This document shows positions 53,762-60,807 of a stretch of 64,000 bases of DNA, in pieces. Position numbers and translations under genes: made by a program. Positions within the stretch are counted from its first letter, which is position 1. Every line of letters begins with the position of its first letter. The notes under the pieces are model-generated. The model ran no database searches, had not been told where the DNA came from, and was given only the letters and a program-made list of their open reading frames with translations. The DNA is from Nocardia abscessus NBRC 100374 (GTDB lineage Bacteria; Actinomycetota; Actinomycetes; Mycobacteriales; Mycobacteriaceae). The stretch lies in contig NZ_BAFP01000003.1 of NCBI RefSeq assembly GCF_000308455.1, positions 88,053-152,052 on the forward strand, given 5' to 3'.

Positions 53762-54079
53762 GACGACATCCCCCTCCCGATCCTCGCACCCGGAACGGAT
53801 GCGCTACCGACCTTCGACCGCAGAACTCTACGCTCACTACCGCACCAACGGCCGATCAATTGGAAACAAGCATTTGAGATTGGAATCCAAGGGAGGCAGC
53901 ATTATTCGAGCTGCCGATTCCGCCCTTGCCGCGCTGAAGCAAACGATTGACACTGAGCCTGGTGTGGACGGTGCGGCTGTCTTTCCGCTGGCGGAAAAAT
54001 TGGAGCGATCATGCCGAAAGAATTGGTGGCCATTGGGGTTGATGAACACCCTTGACCTTTCGGTTACGTGCTCGGGTCC

Positions 54080-54571
54080 TCAGCGCCCAGGCGGCTGTAC
54101 CCAGCGGCGGAGGGCGTCGATGGTGGTCTCCGGTGAGGTGTTGAAGCAAAAGCGTATTCCGGGCGCGAGCTCGGTGACCACGTTCACGAGACGTTCGAAC
54201 AGCAAGGTGTGCTCGGCCGCCATGCGTACGCCTGCGCCGATCATGGCGACACGGAAAGACCCGCCCGCAGCGCATTCGCGCAGTTTCGTCTCGGCCGCAT
54301 CGGGATCGGCGGGCACCTGGCAGGACACCAGGTCGAATCCGGCGTCGCGGAGCGCGGCCTCCCCCGCCTCGATGCGTGCGGTGAGGGTCGCTTCGTCGAG
54401 AGCCGGATAACGGCTGTAGTCGACGGCGCTGGGCTGTAGTCCGATCGACAGCACGGTCGTGTCGCTGGAATTCTGTCGTTCCACTGAATGATCCTCCGGT
54501 CTCACCATGAATATGAACAGTGCCACGCACAGCCCCAGCAGCGTGACGACAGTCGCCGCTGCCCTCACCAC
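54080..54571 (-). CDS. Membrane-anchored hypothetical protein
   Basis: This 163-residue protein has an N-terminal helix (TVVTLLGLCVALFIFMV) and a soluble domain with RVAMIGAGVRMAAEHTLLFE and LAPGIRFCFNTSPETTIDAL. It also has a short C-x(n)-C pair (VSCQVPADPDAAETKLRECA). The combination is common in actinobacterial proteins of unknown function that resemble a small NAD-binding or response-regulator-like fold. The start overlaps the SDR stop by 7 bases, so it is translated after that gene. The 318-bp stretch 53762-54079 downstream shows no gene or clear signal. Confidence 0.55.
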   Translation of the reverse strand: MVRAAATVVTLLGLCVALFIFMVRPEDHSVERQNSSDTTVLSIGLQPSAVDYSRYPALDEATLTARIEAGEAALRDAGFDLVSCQVPADPDAAETKLRECAAGGSFRVAMIGAGVRMAAEHTLLFERLVNVVTELAPGIRFCFNTSPETTIDALRRWVQPPGR

Positions 54572-55284
54572 GGGGTGGTTCCATTCCTATCGAAGAACCC
54601 GCCGGTGGGTCCGTCGGGACCTATGGATGCCAGCTCGATGATGGCGTCGGTGCCCTCGCCGACGGTCTGGAAACCGGTATGGCCGTTGAGGTCGGTGGCC
54701 GTGAAACCGGGATCCACCGCATTGACACGGATGTCGTTCAGGGCGAGGGCGTACATGGTCGTGAGCATGTTCATGGCGGCTTTGGTCGTCGGGTAGCCGA
54801 GCGCGAGCGGCAGGTGGCCCTCCCACTTCGGGTCGGTGAGCGTCGCGATCGAGCCCATGCCGCTGGAGACCATGACGATGCGCGGGTGGTCCGAGGCGCG
54901 CAGCAGCGGCAGGAAGGCATGAATCACCCGGATCGGGCCGAAGACATTGGTTTCGAACGCCTCGCGCACCTCATCGACGCGCGTATCAACCGGATGAGTG
55001 CGCGGGCCACCGATAGCGGCATTGTTGATCAGCACGTCGAGGCGGCCTGCATAAGCCTTCACGGCGTCGGCCGCCGCGGTCACGGATTCGTCCGACGTCA
55101 CGTCCAGTTGGACGAAGCGGGCCTGCAAACCCTCCTCGGCCAACTCGGCCACCGCCTGGGTGCCGCGGACGGTATCGCGTGCTGCGAGGAACACTTCCCA
55201 GCCCGATCCGGCCAGTCGGCGTACGGTTTCCCGTCCGAGTCCTTTGTTCGCTCCGGTGACCAGGGCAATCGTGGTTGTCGTCAT
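54565..55284 (-). CDS. Short-chain dehydrogenase (SDR)
   Basis: This 239-residue classical SDR has LVTGANKGLGRETVRRLAGS (cofactor TGxxxGxG), NNAAIGG, VMVSSGMGS (catalytic Ser) and YPTTKAAMN (Tyr-xxx-Lys), with PGFTATDLNG near the end. It is probably NADP(H)-dependent and carbonyl-reducing; the substrate is unknown. It is divergent from an XRE-type regulator at 55385, an arrangement typical of MmyB-like regulators and their target SDRs. It is co-transcribed with the membrane-anchored hypothetical protein downstream. Confidence 0.88.
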   Translation of the reverse strand: MTTTTIALVTGANKGLGRETVRRLAGSGWEVFLAARDTVRGTQAVAELAEEGLQARFVQLDVTSDESVTAAADAVKAYAGRLDVLINNAAIGGPRTHPVDTRVDEVREAFETNVFGPIRVIHAFLPLLRASDHPRIVMVSSGMGSIATLTDPKWEGHLPLALGYPTTKAAMNMLTTMYALALNDIRVNAVDPGFTATDLNGHTGFQTVGEGTDAIIELASIGPDGPTGGFFDRNGTTPW

Positions 55285-55384
55285 GGTCGTAGCCTCGCGC
55301 CGGTCACCCGCCGACTCCAGGGCCTATGAGGCATGGGACTGCCGGTACCACCCCGGACCGTCGGTCCTGCGGCAGGATGTGCAG

Positions 55385-56233
55385 GTGGACAGAGTCGAAT
55401 TGGCCATGGTGCTGCGCACCGCGCGGTCGCGCATCCAGCCCGCCGCCGCGGGACTGCCGGGTGGGTCCCGCAGGCAGGTTCCGGGGCTGCGGCGCGAGGA
55501 GGTCGCTCAGCTGGCCGGGCTCAGCGTCGACTACATTGTCCGGCTCGAGCAAGGGCGCGGCCCCAAACCCTCTGAGCAGGTGCTGGACGCACTGTCCCGG
55601 GCGTTGCGATTGACCGACTCCGACCGCGATCTGATCTTCCGGCTCGCCGGATCCGATCCGCCGCAGGCCGGACGCATTCCCATGCTGATCCGGCCCAGCG
55701 TCCTGCGCCTGCTGGACCGCATGGCGGACCTGCCCGCCCTGGTGCTGTCCGCCAAATCCGATGTGCTGGCTTGGAATCCGCTGGCGGCGGCGCTGTTCGG
55801 CGACTTCTCCGAGCGGCCACCGGCCCAGCGCAACATCATGTGGCAGCGGTTCCTCGGCGCCGGGCTCGACCGGTTGGTCATGACGCCGGAGGAGGAAGCG
55901 GCCAACGCCGTCGACTGCGTCGGCTGTCTGCGCACGGTACAGGCCAAGTACCCGAAGGATCCGGGTCTCGCGCAGCTCATCAATGAACTCCGCTCCGGCA
56001 GTGCGCGATTCGACGAGCTGTGGCGGGCGGGACGTTCCGGACGGCTGCGTAGCCTCACCACGACCGTCGCACACCCGGACCTGGGCACCCTCACCCTCGA
56101 CTGCGACGCCCTGATGGTGGCCGAGGCCGATCAGAACGTCGTCGTCTACTCGGCCGCCCCGGGCACCCCCACCGCCTCGGCCCTCGAACTGCTCCGCGTC
56201 ACCGGCCTCGAAAGTTTCAGGCCGGCCAACTAA
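55385..56233 (+). CDS. XRE regulator with MmyB-like ligand domain
   Basis: This 282-residue regulator has an N-terminal helix-turn-helix (residues ~10-75: PGLRREEVAQLAGLSVDYIV, then RLEQGRGPKPSEQVLDAL) and a C-terminal MmyB-like PAS-type domain (~95-280: VLSAKSDVLAWNPLAAALFG, QRNIMWQRFLG, LTTTVAHPDLGTLTLDCDAL). Members bind fatty acids or other small ligands and often repress a divergent SDR gene, as found here. GTG 55385 is the best start; the region upstream overlaps the SDR promoter. The gap 56234-56389 shows no feature. Confidence 0.82.
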   Translation: MDRVELAMVLRTARSRIQPAAAGLPGGSRRQVPGLRREEVAQLAGLSVDYIVRLEQGRGPKPSEQVLDALSRALRLTDSDRDLIFRLAGSDPPQAGRIPMLIRPSVLRLLDRMADLPALVLSAKSDVLAWNPLAAALFGDFSERPPAQRNIMWQRFLGAGLDRLVMTPEEEAANAVDCVGCLRTVQAKYPKDPGLAQLINELRSGSARFDELWRAGRSGRLRSLTTTVAHPDLGTLTLDCDALMVAEADQNVVVYSAAPGTPTASALELLRVTGLESFRPAN

Positions 56234-56389
56234 TGGGCCGTGGCCGCCCGCCGGACTGAGTCCGTAGTCCTCCGGTCGGTGCGACGCCAAGGCCCGCACG
56301 TTCGCGCGGGCCCTGGCAGCAGCTCTAGCTAGCCTCAGTCCACCGATGAGATTTTGAAGCCACAGGTTGAATCTCGCCGCCGCCCGCGG

Positions 56390-56614
56390 CTAGCGTGTGA
56401 TGATCCACTTACCGCTCGGCGTTTGCTTGCAGTAATAGGTAAATGGTGGGGCGTTGTATGTCCCATTTCGCGACGCTTCCTCGATCGCGTCCCAGCATTT
56501 GCGCTCGGTGTCGAAGAGCCCGTCCGCTTCAATTGCACCTGCGACCCCCGACTGAAGTGCTATACCTGCTGCGGCTGCTCCGACAACAAGGGCGGCTGAA
56601 ATCATCTTCCTCAT
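56390..56614 (-). CDS. Small secreted protein with two cysteines
   Basis: This 74-residue precursor starts MRKMISAALVVGAAAAGIAL, a Sec signal peptide with likely AGA-IE cleavage near residue 29. The mature ~45 residues (FDTERKCWDAIEEASRNGTY, then YYCKQTPSGKW) contain two Cys that could form a disulphide. ATG 56614 is chosen because AAGGAG lies 6 bases upstream; the longer frame lacks a ribosome site and a signal peptide start. The family is unknown. It resembles the many short exported two-Cys proteins of Nocardia and mycobacteria. Confidence 0.6.
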   Translation of the reverse strand: MRKMISAALVVGAAAAGIALQSGVAGAIEADGLFDTERKCWDAIEEASRNGTYNAPPFTYYCKQTPSGKWIITR

Positions 56615-56811
56615 TTTGTACTCCTTGGTTGCCACAAAGGGCGTTAGATGGCACGGATCGGCAAAGCCGGTAAACTCAATCCCCCTCCGCACCAACAGTT
56701 TTCGCTTGATCTACTGAATTGGACGCTGCTGGAGAGCTTCCGGTTCCGCGATGTGATTCAGCTCACAATTCGCCGGTGGCGCCGCAAGGTGGAGCTTGTG
56801 TCGAAAAACCA

Positions 56812-56868
56812 CGAGTGGCACATGGTTGCGGCATTTCCCGAGAAGAGGTCTCCAGGGTGTGCCACTCG
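56812..56868. repeat. GAGTGGCACA inverted repeat
   Basis: CGAGTGGCACA (56812-56822) and TGTGCCACTCG (56858-56868) are perfect 11-bp arms around a 35-base centre. The left half continues ATGGTTGC, like the stem at 36975-37011 read on the minus strand. The 405-bp gap 56615-57019 contains this element and the terminator at 56963-57004, but no gene. Confidence 0.6.
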
Positions 56869-56962
56869 CGGCTCCAGGTGGTGGGTGTGCATGACCCGGC
56901 GCGGGAGCGGTCGAACTCCGGTTCTTGACCTGGTCGCACTGCCGCGTGGCGGCAAGCGCGAA

Positions 56963-57004
56963 ACGGCCCGGCTCTCGCCTTCCTAAGTCGATGAGCCGGG
57001 CCGT
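56963..57004 (-). terminator. Terminator of the DUF397/XRE operon
   Basis: ACGGCCCGGCTC (56963-56974) and GAGCCGGGCCGT (56993-57004) form a perfect 12-bp stem with an 18-base loop, 15 bases downstream of the DUF397 stop on the minus strand. Confidence 0.75.
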
Positions 57005-57019
57005 GGTTGATGTGTATGG

Positions 57020-57232
57020 CTAGGGGCGGTTGAATTCTCCGTCCGTCACGCCTGCGGTGAAGGCGTCCCATTCGCTAGGGGTGAACACCAGTGCGGGGCC
57101 GGTCGGATTTTTCGAGTCGCGAACGCCCACCTTGTCGTCGTCGAGGAATGCCACTTCGACGCAGTCTTGGCTAGCTCCGCTGCGGGTGCTCTTGAACCAC
57201 CGTGCTCCGGATAGGTCACTGATCACGCCCAT
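57020..57232 (-). CDS. DUF397 protein
   Basis: This 70-residue DUF397 protein contains ARWFKSTRSGASQDCVEVAF, then VGVRDSKNPTGPALVFTPSE and WDAFTAGVTDGEF, the full family pattern. It overlaps the XRE/DUF5753 gene by 17 bases. Such pairs occur in tens of copies per actinobacterial genome and behave like regulator/antagonist pairs with some toxin-antitoxin traits. The cysteine and SxRSG motif are intact. Confidence 0.9.
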   Translation of the reverse strand: MGVISDLSGARWFKSTRSGASQDCVEVAFLDDDKVGVRDSKNPTGPALVFTPSEWDAFTAGVTDGEFNRP

Positions 57233-58097
57233 ACTCCTTCTCTAGCTCCCGGAGAAGCCTGCGGCTGTCCTGGACGTCCATAGCCGCGCTCCGGAGCACC
57301 TCGTATGCCTCACCATACCGCCGCACAGTGCCGGGTTTGTCCACGTAGAGCGCGCCCGTGAAGCCTTCCATGTACACGACGGGCGGCTCGATCGGACGGC
57401 CCTTACTGTCTGTGCCGAACTCCAGGATCGTGAACGGGCCGATCTGATCACCGGTGGGGTAGCCCGCGTCGGACGGCAGAACCCGGAGCGTGATGTTCGC
57501 TCGACGGCTGGAGTCGAGCAAGGCGCGCGTCTGTTCCGTCATCGCCCTCTTGGAACCGATGATCTGGCGTAGTACCGACTCGTGAATGACCACGTCCATC
57601 TCGACCGGGCCAACCGGCCGCGTGATCAGAGACTGCCGCTTGATTCGCAGGTGAACGCGTCGCTCGACCTCTGACGCACGCTCGTCCGGTCGTTTGGCAG
57701 TAATGAGCGCCTGCATGTACCGAGGCACCTGAAGCAGACCGGGGACCAGCTCGGATTGGTACACAGTCAACCGCTTCGCAGAGTTCTCCAACCCCACGTA
57801 GACATCGAAGTTCTCCGGGATGAGATCGCCGTAGGCATGCCACCACTCGGGTGCGTTCGCTTGGCGCGCTAGGCCGACCAGCGCGTCGATCTGCTCTGGA
57901 TCTGCGTCGTAGATCCGGCACAGCTCTTTGATATCTGCATCGCGGACCTTGTCTACCTGCCCTTTTTCGACTCGCTGCAACATCGTCGGGCTCCATTGCA
58001 TGAGCTCGGCCGCGTTCGCGATCGTGAGACCGATCCCCGTTCGAAGCTCACGCAAGTGGCGACCCAGCTGCCTGCGTGGAACCGTAGAACCTTCCAT
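57216..58097 (-). CDS. XRE regulator with DUF5753 domain
   Basis: This 293-residue DNA-binding protein has an N-terminal helix-turn-helix (residues ~8-65: GRHLRELRTGIGLTIANAAE, then WSPTMLQRVEKGQVDKV). A DUF5753 domain (~100-280) follows, with YQSELVPGLLQVPRYMQALI, IHESVLRQIIGSK, ITLRVLPSDAGYPTGDQIGP and LEFGTDSKGRPIEPPVVYME. It forms the usual pair with the downstream DUF397 gene and probably regulates its own operon, possibly also neighbours. It is divergent from the gene at 58345 across a 247-bp promoter region in which no clear dyad was seen. Confidence 0.9.
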   Translation of the reverse strand: MEGSTVPRRQLGRHLRELRTGIGLTIANAAELMQWSPTMLQRVEKGQVDKVRDADIKELCRIYDADPEQIDALVGLARQANAPEWWHAYGDLIPENFDVYVGLENSAKRLTVYQSELVPGLLQVPRYMQALITAKRPDERASEVERRVHLRIKRQSLITRPVGPVEMDVVIHESVLRQIIGSKRAMTEQTRALLDSSRRANITLRVLPSDAGYPTGDQIGPFTILEFGTDSKGRPIEPPVVYMEGFTGALYVDKPGTVRRYGEAYEVLRSAAMDVQDSRRLLRELEKEYGRDQ

Positions 58098-58344
58098 TCT
58101 CCACCCCTTCTCATCTCGGCTTTCTCCACCGCGGAGAATCCTCGCATCCAGGCTGAATCACACGCTGGCACTTCGGAAAATTTGTCCTGGATATTCAGAG
58201 TAAGTGCGGCCCAGGCGCTTTGCTGATGCTCCACTTGACGTACGCGCCCGGGTCGAGAACGGCTGAGAAGTGTCTCCCGAACCCGCAGTGAAGGGCTGAG
58301 CGCGCGCTCCACGTGACCTTCGATCCGAGTAGGGGGCTTTCGAG

Positions 58345-58866
58345 ATGGACCATGAGCCATTCGAGGACACTCCGGTGTCGCGGTGCCAGTTCTACCGGCG
58401 GGCATACGGTTTGCCCGCTGTCATCGACCCGCCTGAACTGGGGCGGATCGTTGTGCATGCGGGCAGCGTCTGGGGCATCACGATGCCCGCGCGGCTTGGG
58501 CAGGCGGTGCGGGCGCACCTGCACGGCCAGGGCAATTCTGTAGGCCCGATCGTCGGTCATCCGCGCTCGGGCAGGTGGACGTTCCTGATCCGGCCCGATC
58601 TCGGTGCGGCCGACGATATGCGGCTGTTCGCGGAACTCTTCCGGCTGGATGTGTCGGTTGCGCGTGCGGGGGCGACTATCGCGCTGCCGTCGCCTACCGC
58701 GGAGGCGGGGGCGATCCGGCATTGGATCGAACCGCCCGCCAACTCTTTTCGCCCCTCCGGCGTCGCTGTCGTGCAGGCGATCCGGGCGTGGGCCGATCAG
58801 ATGCTCCTGCGCGGCTCGCGTTCGCTGCCGCGAAGCGGTGACCAGCCGTTCGAGGTGCGCGGGTGA
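58345..58866 (+). CDS. Actinobacterial hypothetical protein, primase/polymerase-N-like
   Basis: This 173-residue protein is of a type common in Nocardia. CQFYRRAYGLPAVIDPPELG, ITMPARLGQAVRAHL and GPIVGHPRSGRWTFLIRPDL give the pattern 'permissive Pro residue, GPV/I, R-W-x-F-L', and IALPSPTAEAGAIRHWIEPP the later 'LPP(S/T)... G...W' part. Together these resemble the short 'bifunctional DNA primase/polymerase N-terminal-like' proteins of actinobacteria, which lack most catalytic residues. The function is unknown. It is followed, with overlaps, by a small membrane protein and a PF04672-type methyltransferase. Confidence 0.55.
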   Translation: MDHEPFEDTPVSRCQFYRRAYGLPAVIDPPELGRIVVHAGSVWGITMPARLGQAVRAHLHGQGNSVGPIVGHPRSGRWTFLIRPDLGAADDMRLFAELFRLDVSVARAGATIALPSPTAEAGAIRHWIEPPANSFRPSGVAVVQAIRAWADQMLLRGSRSLPRSGDQPFEVRG

Positions 58867-59078
58867 TGGTCGCGAGCGTCATCGCCGGGGTCGCCGTCCT
58901 GTGGTTCATGGCGAACTACTTCCTCGCCATGGCGGTGCTGGAGCGCCGCGTCGCTGGCGAAACCGTGTGCTGCGAGCGTCCGCTCGCTCCCGAGGTGGCG
59001 GGCACCGTGACATGGATGCAGGCGCGGACGTTGCCCACCACCTGCCCGCTTGTCGTCGAGCGTCGGGTGTCGGCGTGA
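58866..59078 (+). CDS. Small membrane protein
   Basis: This ~70-residue protein has one N-terminal helix (VASVIAGVAVLWFMANYFLA) and a soluble tail with CCERPLAPEVAG and LPTTCPLVV. The ATG at 58866 lies in a TGATG junction with the preceding gene; GTG 58863 is equivalent. The stop overlaps the methyltransferase start by 4 bases. Tight overlaps on both sides support expression, but the function is unknown. Confidence 0.55.
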   Translation: MVASVIAGVAVLWFMANYFLAMAVLERRVAGETVCCERPLAPEVAGTVTWMQARTLPTTCPLVVERRVSA

Positions 59079-59956
59079 ACGGCCCCTGGCTCCGCATGGC
59101 GGGGCAGGAAGGGACGGGATCTTCGCCAGTACCCGGAGTGCGTGCGCCGGTCGGGCCGGACCCTACCCGCCCCAGCATCGCCCGTGTCCACGACTACAGC
59201 CTGGGCGGTAAAGACAACTACGAGGTGGATCGCCGTTTCTTCCACGACATCCTGCAGATCGCCCCTCGGATGCGAGAATTGCCGCTGATGACGCGGCGTT
59301 GGCTCGACCGCGTCGTGCGCTATCTCGTCTGTGACGCGGCAATCGACCAGATCGTGGACATCGGAGCCGGGCTGCCCGCCTTCCGGAACATTCACGAAGT
59401 CGCGCAACAGCACAACCCGCGAGCGCGGGTGGTGTACGTGGACAACGACCCGCTCTGCTGCACCCACGGCCGTGCGCTGCTCGCGCGGCATGCGGGCGTC
59501 CAGTACGTGCAGGCCGATCTCACGCGACCGCGAGCCCTCCTGTCCGAGGTCGCCGAGCACCTCGAGCGGGATCGGCCGCTCGCGGTCATCCTGTCCAGCG
59601 TTGTGCACCATGTGCCCGCGGAATTCGACCCCGACGGGATCGTCCGCGAGTACACCGAGAACCTGCCGCCCGGTTCACACCTCGCGATCAACCACTACCT
59701 CGACCCGGCCGACGATCCCGCCGCCCATCGGCTCGCACGCGAACTCGAGAACCGCTTCGTCCGCGGGCTGGGTTCGGGCTGGTTCCGCACGCGCGAACGG
59801 ATCGCCTCCCTGTTCGACGGACTGGAACTGGTCGAACCCGGTGTGGTCGAGCCGGGCGACTGGTGGCCTTACGGTCCCGCGCCGCGCCCACGATCGCTGG
59901 AGGAGCGGCTGATGCTGGGTGCGCTCGGCCGCATACCGAACCTCAGGAACCGCTGA
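59075..59956 (+). CDS. SAM-dependent methyltransferase (PF04672 type)
   Basis: This 293-residue protein of the actinobacterial DUF574/PF04672 methyltransferase family has PSIARVHDYSLGGKDNYEVD at the N-terminus (the family's 'ARxxDYxLGGKDNFxxD' signature), then QIVDIGAGLPAFRNIHEVAQ (SAM motif I), RVVYVDNDPLC (acidic loop), VQADLTRPR, and ILSSVVHHVP. The substrate is unknown. GTG 59075 overlaps the upstream stop and gives the correct N-terminus, so a much longer in-frame extension is rejected. Its 3' end overlaps the convergent flavoprotein gene by 14 bases. Confidence 0.9.
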   Translation: MNGPWLRMAGQEGTGSSPVPGVRAPVGPDPTRPSIARVHDYSLGGKDNYEVDRRFFHDILQIAPRMRELPLMTRRWLDRVVRYLVCDAAIDQIVDIGAGLPAFRNIHEVAQQHNPRARVVYVDNDPLCCTHGRALLARHAGVQYVQADLTRPRALLSEVAEHLERDRPLAVILSSVVHHVPAEFDPDGIVREYTENLPPGSHLAINHYLDPADDPAAHRLARELENRFVRGLGSGWFRTRERIASLFDGLELVEPGVVEPGDWWPYGPAPRPRSLEERLMLGALGRIPNLRNR

Positions 59957-60575
59957 ACAGCGTGTCGGCCAGCTCGTTCTTCTGCGCCTTCGCTCCGAAG
60001 TAGTCGCCGCCCTTGGCGCGCACGTTGTCGGTGCCCCACTCACGTTGTTCGCGCGGGGCGGGCACCAGGTGCGGGATGTGCTTGCGGCAATGGATATAGG
60101 CCTCTTCTACGTCGACCACCACCCAGTGTTCGGCGACGCGGCCCTTGTGGTTGACGGGCAGGTCGGTCACGACGCTGCGGAGGGCGGGATCGGAGACGAG
60201 ATGTGCCGAACCGTTGATGTGCAGTCCGATGAGGTCGCGCACGAAATCGATGAGCAGGATCCCGACGTGCGGGTTCTCCAGGATATTGCCGAGACTGGCC
60301 ATCACGCCGTTGCCACGGTATTCCGGGTAGGCGATCCGGCGTTCATCGATGACGTGGAGAAAACCGGGTAACCCGGCCCGGAAAGTCGAGTCGCATTCGC
60401 CGTGTTTGTCCGCCGTGGCGATGAACGCCATATCCATCCGGCCGATGAATTCGATCATCGCCGGATTGAGCCGATCGAGCACCTGATCGTCGTAGAAGCG
60501 CTGGGCTCGATCTTGTGTTCCGTACCGTTCCTGCAGCTCACGCTCGCCGTCGCTGCCGTTGTGTGTGCCGGGCAT
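59943..60575 (-). CDS. Pyridoxamine-5'-phosphate oxidase-like flavoprotein
   Basis: This 210-residue split-beta-barrel protein of the PNPOx-like superfamily contains MDMAFIATADKHGECDSTFR, AYPEYRGNGVMASLGNILEN, HVGILLIDF and LHINGSAHLV. These are the cofactor-binding strands typical of FMN-, F420- or haem-binding members. The substrate and cofactor cannot be decided. ATG 60575 follows GAGGGG on the minus strand and excludes a weakly supported extension to 60692. It overlaps the methyltransferase stop tail to tail. Confidence 0.82.
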   Translation of the reverse strand: MPGTHNGSDGERELQERYGTQDRAQRFYDDQVLDRLNPAMIEFIGRMDMAFIATADKHGECDSTFRAGLPGFLHVIDERRIAYPEYRGNGVMASLGNILENPHVGILLIDFVRDLIGLHINGSAHLVSDPALRSVVTDLPVNHKGRVAEHWVVVDVEEAYIHCRKHIPHLVPAPREQREWGTDNVRAKGGDYFGAKAQKNELADTLFSGS

Positions 60576-60750
60576 TGCCGCCCCCTCAGGTCGCCGGAAT
60601 CCGGGGTTTACCAGGCTCGACGTTGAACCGCGGTGGTACCGAGATCGCGCCAATTTTAGATGATCAGCACGCGGCAAAACGTCGGAATCCACGTAGATGA
60701 TGCCTGCGATCCGCGTGCGGCGCAGGGATTTCCGTAGATTAGCTAAGAGC

Positions 60751-60780
60751 CGACCGGCCGGAATTATTTCCGGCCGGTCG
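60751..60780 (-). terminator. Terminator of the molybdopterin oxidoreductase gene
   Basis: CGACCGGCCGGAA (60751-60763) and its exact complement (60768-60780) form a 13-bp stem with a TTAT loop, 27 bases beyond the stop on the minus strand. Confidence 0.8.
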
Positions 60781-60807
60781 GGATTTGCGGAAGTGATGTG
60801 CGTTGCC

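Noticed and set aside
53682..54410. 242-residue + strand ORF across the NLR partner and the hypothetical gene
   Set aside because: It spans the antisense of two better-supported minus-strand genes and has a low-complexity start with no domain.
58604..59074. 157-residue N-terminal extension of the methyltransferase
   Set aside because: It is the out-of-frame shadow of the two upstream genes. The PF04672 signature begins just after GTG 59075, which overlaps the upstream stop.
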